A DNA stretch of 7,263 nt from Dehalococcoidia bacterium (GTDB taxonomy: Bacteria > Chloroflexota > Dehalococcoidia > SHYD01 > SHYC01). Both the position numbers and the translations under genes were made by a program. The notes below the pieces were generated by a model, which ran no database searches, was not told the DNA's origin, and worked only from the letters and a program-made list of their open reading frames with translations. Shown one piece after another: positions 5,606-7,263 of this stretch (positions within the stretch are counted from its first letter, which is position 1; every line of letters starts with the position of its first letter). Where the stretch lies: positions 1-7,263 of the forward strand of contig JAENIT010000194.1 of assembly GCA_016844365.1 (NCBI GenBank), read 5' to 3'.

Positions 5606-5623
5606 AGCTCTTTTTCCTAAAGC

Positions 5624-7263
5624 TTATCCCCGCAAATCAGCTCCCACCTCTCGTCCTAACTGCTCCAGAATCTCCTCTCTAGCTTGGGACACATCCTGGC
5701 TGGACAGCGTGCGCTCCCAGGACTGATAGGTCACCGAGTAGGCCAGGGATTTCTTCCCCTGGGGGACCTGAGACCCAGTGTAGACGTCGAAGAGATTGGC
5801 TTGGACTACCAAGGAGTTCCCCTCGATTACCTTCCTCACATCATCCGCTGCAACATCCATGTCCACCACCAGGGCCAGGTCCTCTATGACGCCTGGGAAT
5901 CGCGTCAAGGGCCGGTAGCGGCGACTCGTCGCGGTGATACCCTGCAATGCCGCCAAGTCCACATCGAACAGGAACACTGGCCCACTTTCGATCTCGAACC
6001 TCGTGGTCACCTGAGGATGCACCTCTCCGACGACACCCACTTCGATGCTGTCCACCAGGATCTTGGCGGTGCGCCCGGGCATGAGGTCGGGGTCATGGGA
6101 GGACTCGAACGAGGCTTCGCCACCCAGCTTCTCCACAATGGTCTCCAATGCCCCCTTAACGTCGTAGAAGTCCAGGTTATCAGGCTTCCCACTCCAGTGT
6201 CCCTCACTGCTGGAACCCCAAGCTACTCCCACCACCCGTTCATCTTCTCTGGGCAGATCGTCTTGCTGAGGGATGAACACCCTGCCGGCCTCGAAGATTC
6301 GGACACTGGACTCCTGGTGCCTCAGGTTCGAGGCCAAGGTTGCCAGGATACCGGCTCGAAGGGTGGTGCGCAGGTACTCCTGCTCCGATGACATGGGGTT
6401 AGCCACCGATTTGGGAGAAGAGTTCTTCAGCTCTTGAGGAGGCGCTACCTTCTCAAGCTGGGCGAGGCTGGTCAGAGTGTAATTTATCGCCTCCTGCCAG
6501 CCGCACGCCACGAGGAGGTCCTTCACCCGCTCTCGCAACTCTCGTACCTGGTAGGGTTGGTACTCTGGTATTTGGCCTGAGATCGCCGTGGTGGGCACCA
6601 CATCGTATCCCACAACTCGCGCGATCTCCTCCACCAGGTCTTCTGGGATGGAGACGTCGGTGCGCCAGTAGGGAGGAGTCACACTAAGCGCATCCCCTGT
6701 CGTCTCACGGCACTCGAAACCCAAGCTGCCCAGCACGCGGGCCACCTCAGCCCGGTCCATCTCCATTCCCAACACTCGTTTGACCTTCTGAGCAGTGAGG
6801 CCTATAGACTCCCGCTCTCGCCTGCCAGGATATATATCGATGACTCCAGGAGCCGCGGAGCCGCCGCAGAGCTCAAACATAAGCTGGGTGGCCCGGCGCA
6901 GGGCCACCATCGGAAGCTCCGGGCTAAGCCCCTTGTCGAAACGAAGAGAGGCCTCGCTGCGCAGGCGAAGGGCCGCGGAGGTGCGCCGAATGCTGATATT
7001 GTTGAAGCTGGCGGACTCGATGAGCACATTGGTGGTAGAGCTTTCGACCTCGCTGTCCAGTCCCCCCATAACACCCGCCAGAGCCACCGGTTCCTCCCCA
7101 TCGCAGATTAGGAGCATGTCCGGGGCCAGCTCCCGCTTCACATCATCCAGCGTAGTAATGGACTCTCCGGGCCGCGGCCTTCGTACCACAATCCTCCCGC
7201 CCCTGAGTCGAGTATAGTCGAAGGCGTGGAGGGGCTGGCCGTACTCCAGCATCACGTAGTTAG
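5624..7263 (-). CDS. pheT: Phenylalanyl-tRNA synthetase beta subunit (5' end outside the window)
   Basis: PheT is the large chain of the alpha2-beta2 enzyme that charges tRNA-Phe. The frame is open to the window edge and the first complete codons read [15 protein letters not shown], the internal [16 protein letters not shown] motif of the family. The GTG at 7253-7255 is therefore a codon, not a start. The 545 visible residues are the C-terminal two thirds of a protein of about 800. Counting from that GTG codon, the B3/B4 editing-type domain spans about 1-125 (ALAGVMGG at 58-65; [12 protein letters not shown] at 98-109). B5 spans about 145-220 ([25 protein letters not shown] begins at 193), the catalytic-core-like region about 230-445, and the FDX-ACB anticodon-binding domain about 449-543, starting [16 protein letters not shown]. 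The gene converges on the permease gene with an 18-base gap, and its TAA is at 5624-5626. pheS would be expected beyond the right edge. It is intact as far as seen. Confidence 0.97.
   Translation of the reverse strand, partial: NYVMLEYGQPLHAFDYTRLRGGRIVVRRPRPGESITTLDDVKRELAPDMLLICDGEEPVALAGVMGGLDSEVESSTTNVLIESASFNNISIRRTSAALRLRSEASLRFDKGLSPELPMVALRRATQLMFELCGGSAAPGVIDIYPGRRERESIGLTAQKVKRVLGMEMDRAEVARVLGSLGFECRETTGDALSVTPPYWRTDVSIPEDLVEEIARVVGYDVVPTTAISGQIPEYQPYQVRELRERVKDLLVACGWQEAINYTLTSLAQLEKVAPPQELKNSSPKSVANPMSSEQEYLRTTLRAGILATLASNLRHQESSVRIFEAGRVFIPQQDDLPREDERVVGVAWGSSSEGHWSGKPDNLDFYDVKGALETIVEKLGGEASFESSHDPDLMPGRTAKILVDSIEVGVVGEVHPQVTTRFEIESGPVFLFDVDLAALQGITATSRRYRPLTRFPGVIEDLALVVDMDVAADDVRKVIEGNSLVVQANLFDVYTGSQVPQGKKSLAYSVTYQSWERTLSSQDVSQAREEILEQLGREVGADLRG

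Noticed and set aside
5573..5623. Possible terminator between phnE and pheT (CCGC/GCGG pairing and a TTTTT run at about 5611-5615)
   Set aside because: The stem is only four pairs with a long loop, and the T-run lies about a dozen bases beyond it. This is too weak to list.
5684..6391. Long plus-strand open frame opposite pheT
   Set aside because: It is antisense to a clearly conserved pheT, its product is not family-like, and it is explained by the GC-rich codon use of pheT.
7250..7255. GTG/ATG near the right edge as the start of pheT
   Set aside because: The frame is open to the edge, and the upstream codons give N-Y before V-M-L-E-Y-G, the internal TNYVMLEYG motif, so the gene continues outside the window.

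Overview
The window (7,263 bases, moderately GC-rich) is dense bacterial chromosome with housekeeping genes at both ends and an accessory block in the middle. The mix of nadC, dtd, FmdB-type zinc ribbons, a PhnDCE-type transporter and pheT, with frequent AGG and ATA codons and TTG/GTG starts, would fit a Chloroflexota (Dehalococcoidia-like) genome. That is a low-confidence guess from gene content and codon use, since no rRNA or lineage marker is present. The lipoprotein signal on the binding protein is compatible with many phyla.

Layout. Bases 2-127 hold the last 41 codons of an upstream plus-strand gene, which abuts nadC (128-1000; quinolinate phosphoribosyltransferase, NAD synthesis). dtd (1059-1502, minus; D-aminoacyl-tRNA deacylase) converges on nadC, with a hairpin between them. 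Further right on the minus strand are two FmdB-type zinc-ribbon proteins in tandem (1645-1959, TTG start; 2032-2211, GTG start) and then a DtxR/MntR-type metal-dependent repressor gene (2254-2819). The repressor gene is broken: its winged-helix domain and its C-terminal SH3-like domain lie in different frames, and the roughly 35 residues that carry nearly all metal ligands in this family are missing.

A 268-base divergent intergenic region (2820-3087) separates the repressor gene from a plus-strand phosphonate/phosphite/phosphate-type ABC transporter operon. The operon encodes a PhnD-like lipoprotein (3088-4026), a PhnC-like ATPase (4060-4836) and a PhnE-like permease (4833-5605, with a one-base frameshift near 5061-5069). 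The intergenic region holds two good sigma70-type promoters facing each other, with a TTAGG-N4-CCTAA palindrome between their predicted start points. This is where a DtxR-family protein would be expected to act. pheT (phenylalanyl-tRNA synthetase beta chain; minus, 5624 to past the window end) converges on the transporter operon.

How the parts may work together. The simplest reading is a metalloregulator-type repressor that once controlled itself, the two small zinc-ribbon proteins and a divergent PhnDCE-type importer. Both the repressor and the permease are interrupted in this sequence, which means either real decay of the module or errors in the assembly. No CRISPR array, tRNA, rRNA, insertion sequence or phage gene was seen. 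I do not see a clearly undescribed system. The points most worth checking are the repressor deletion, the interleaved promoters with the palindrome, and the altered ligand-site residue of the binding protein.
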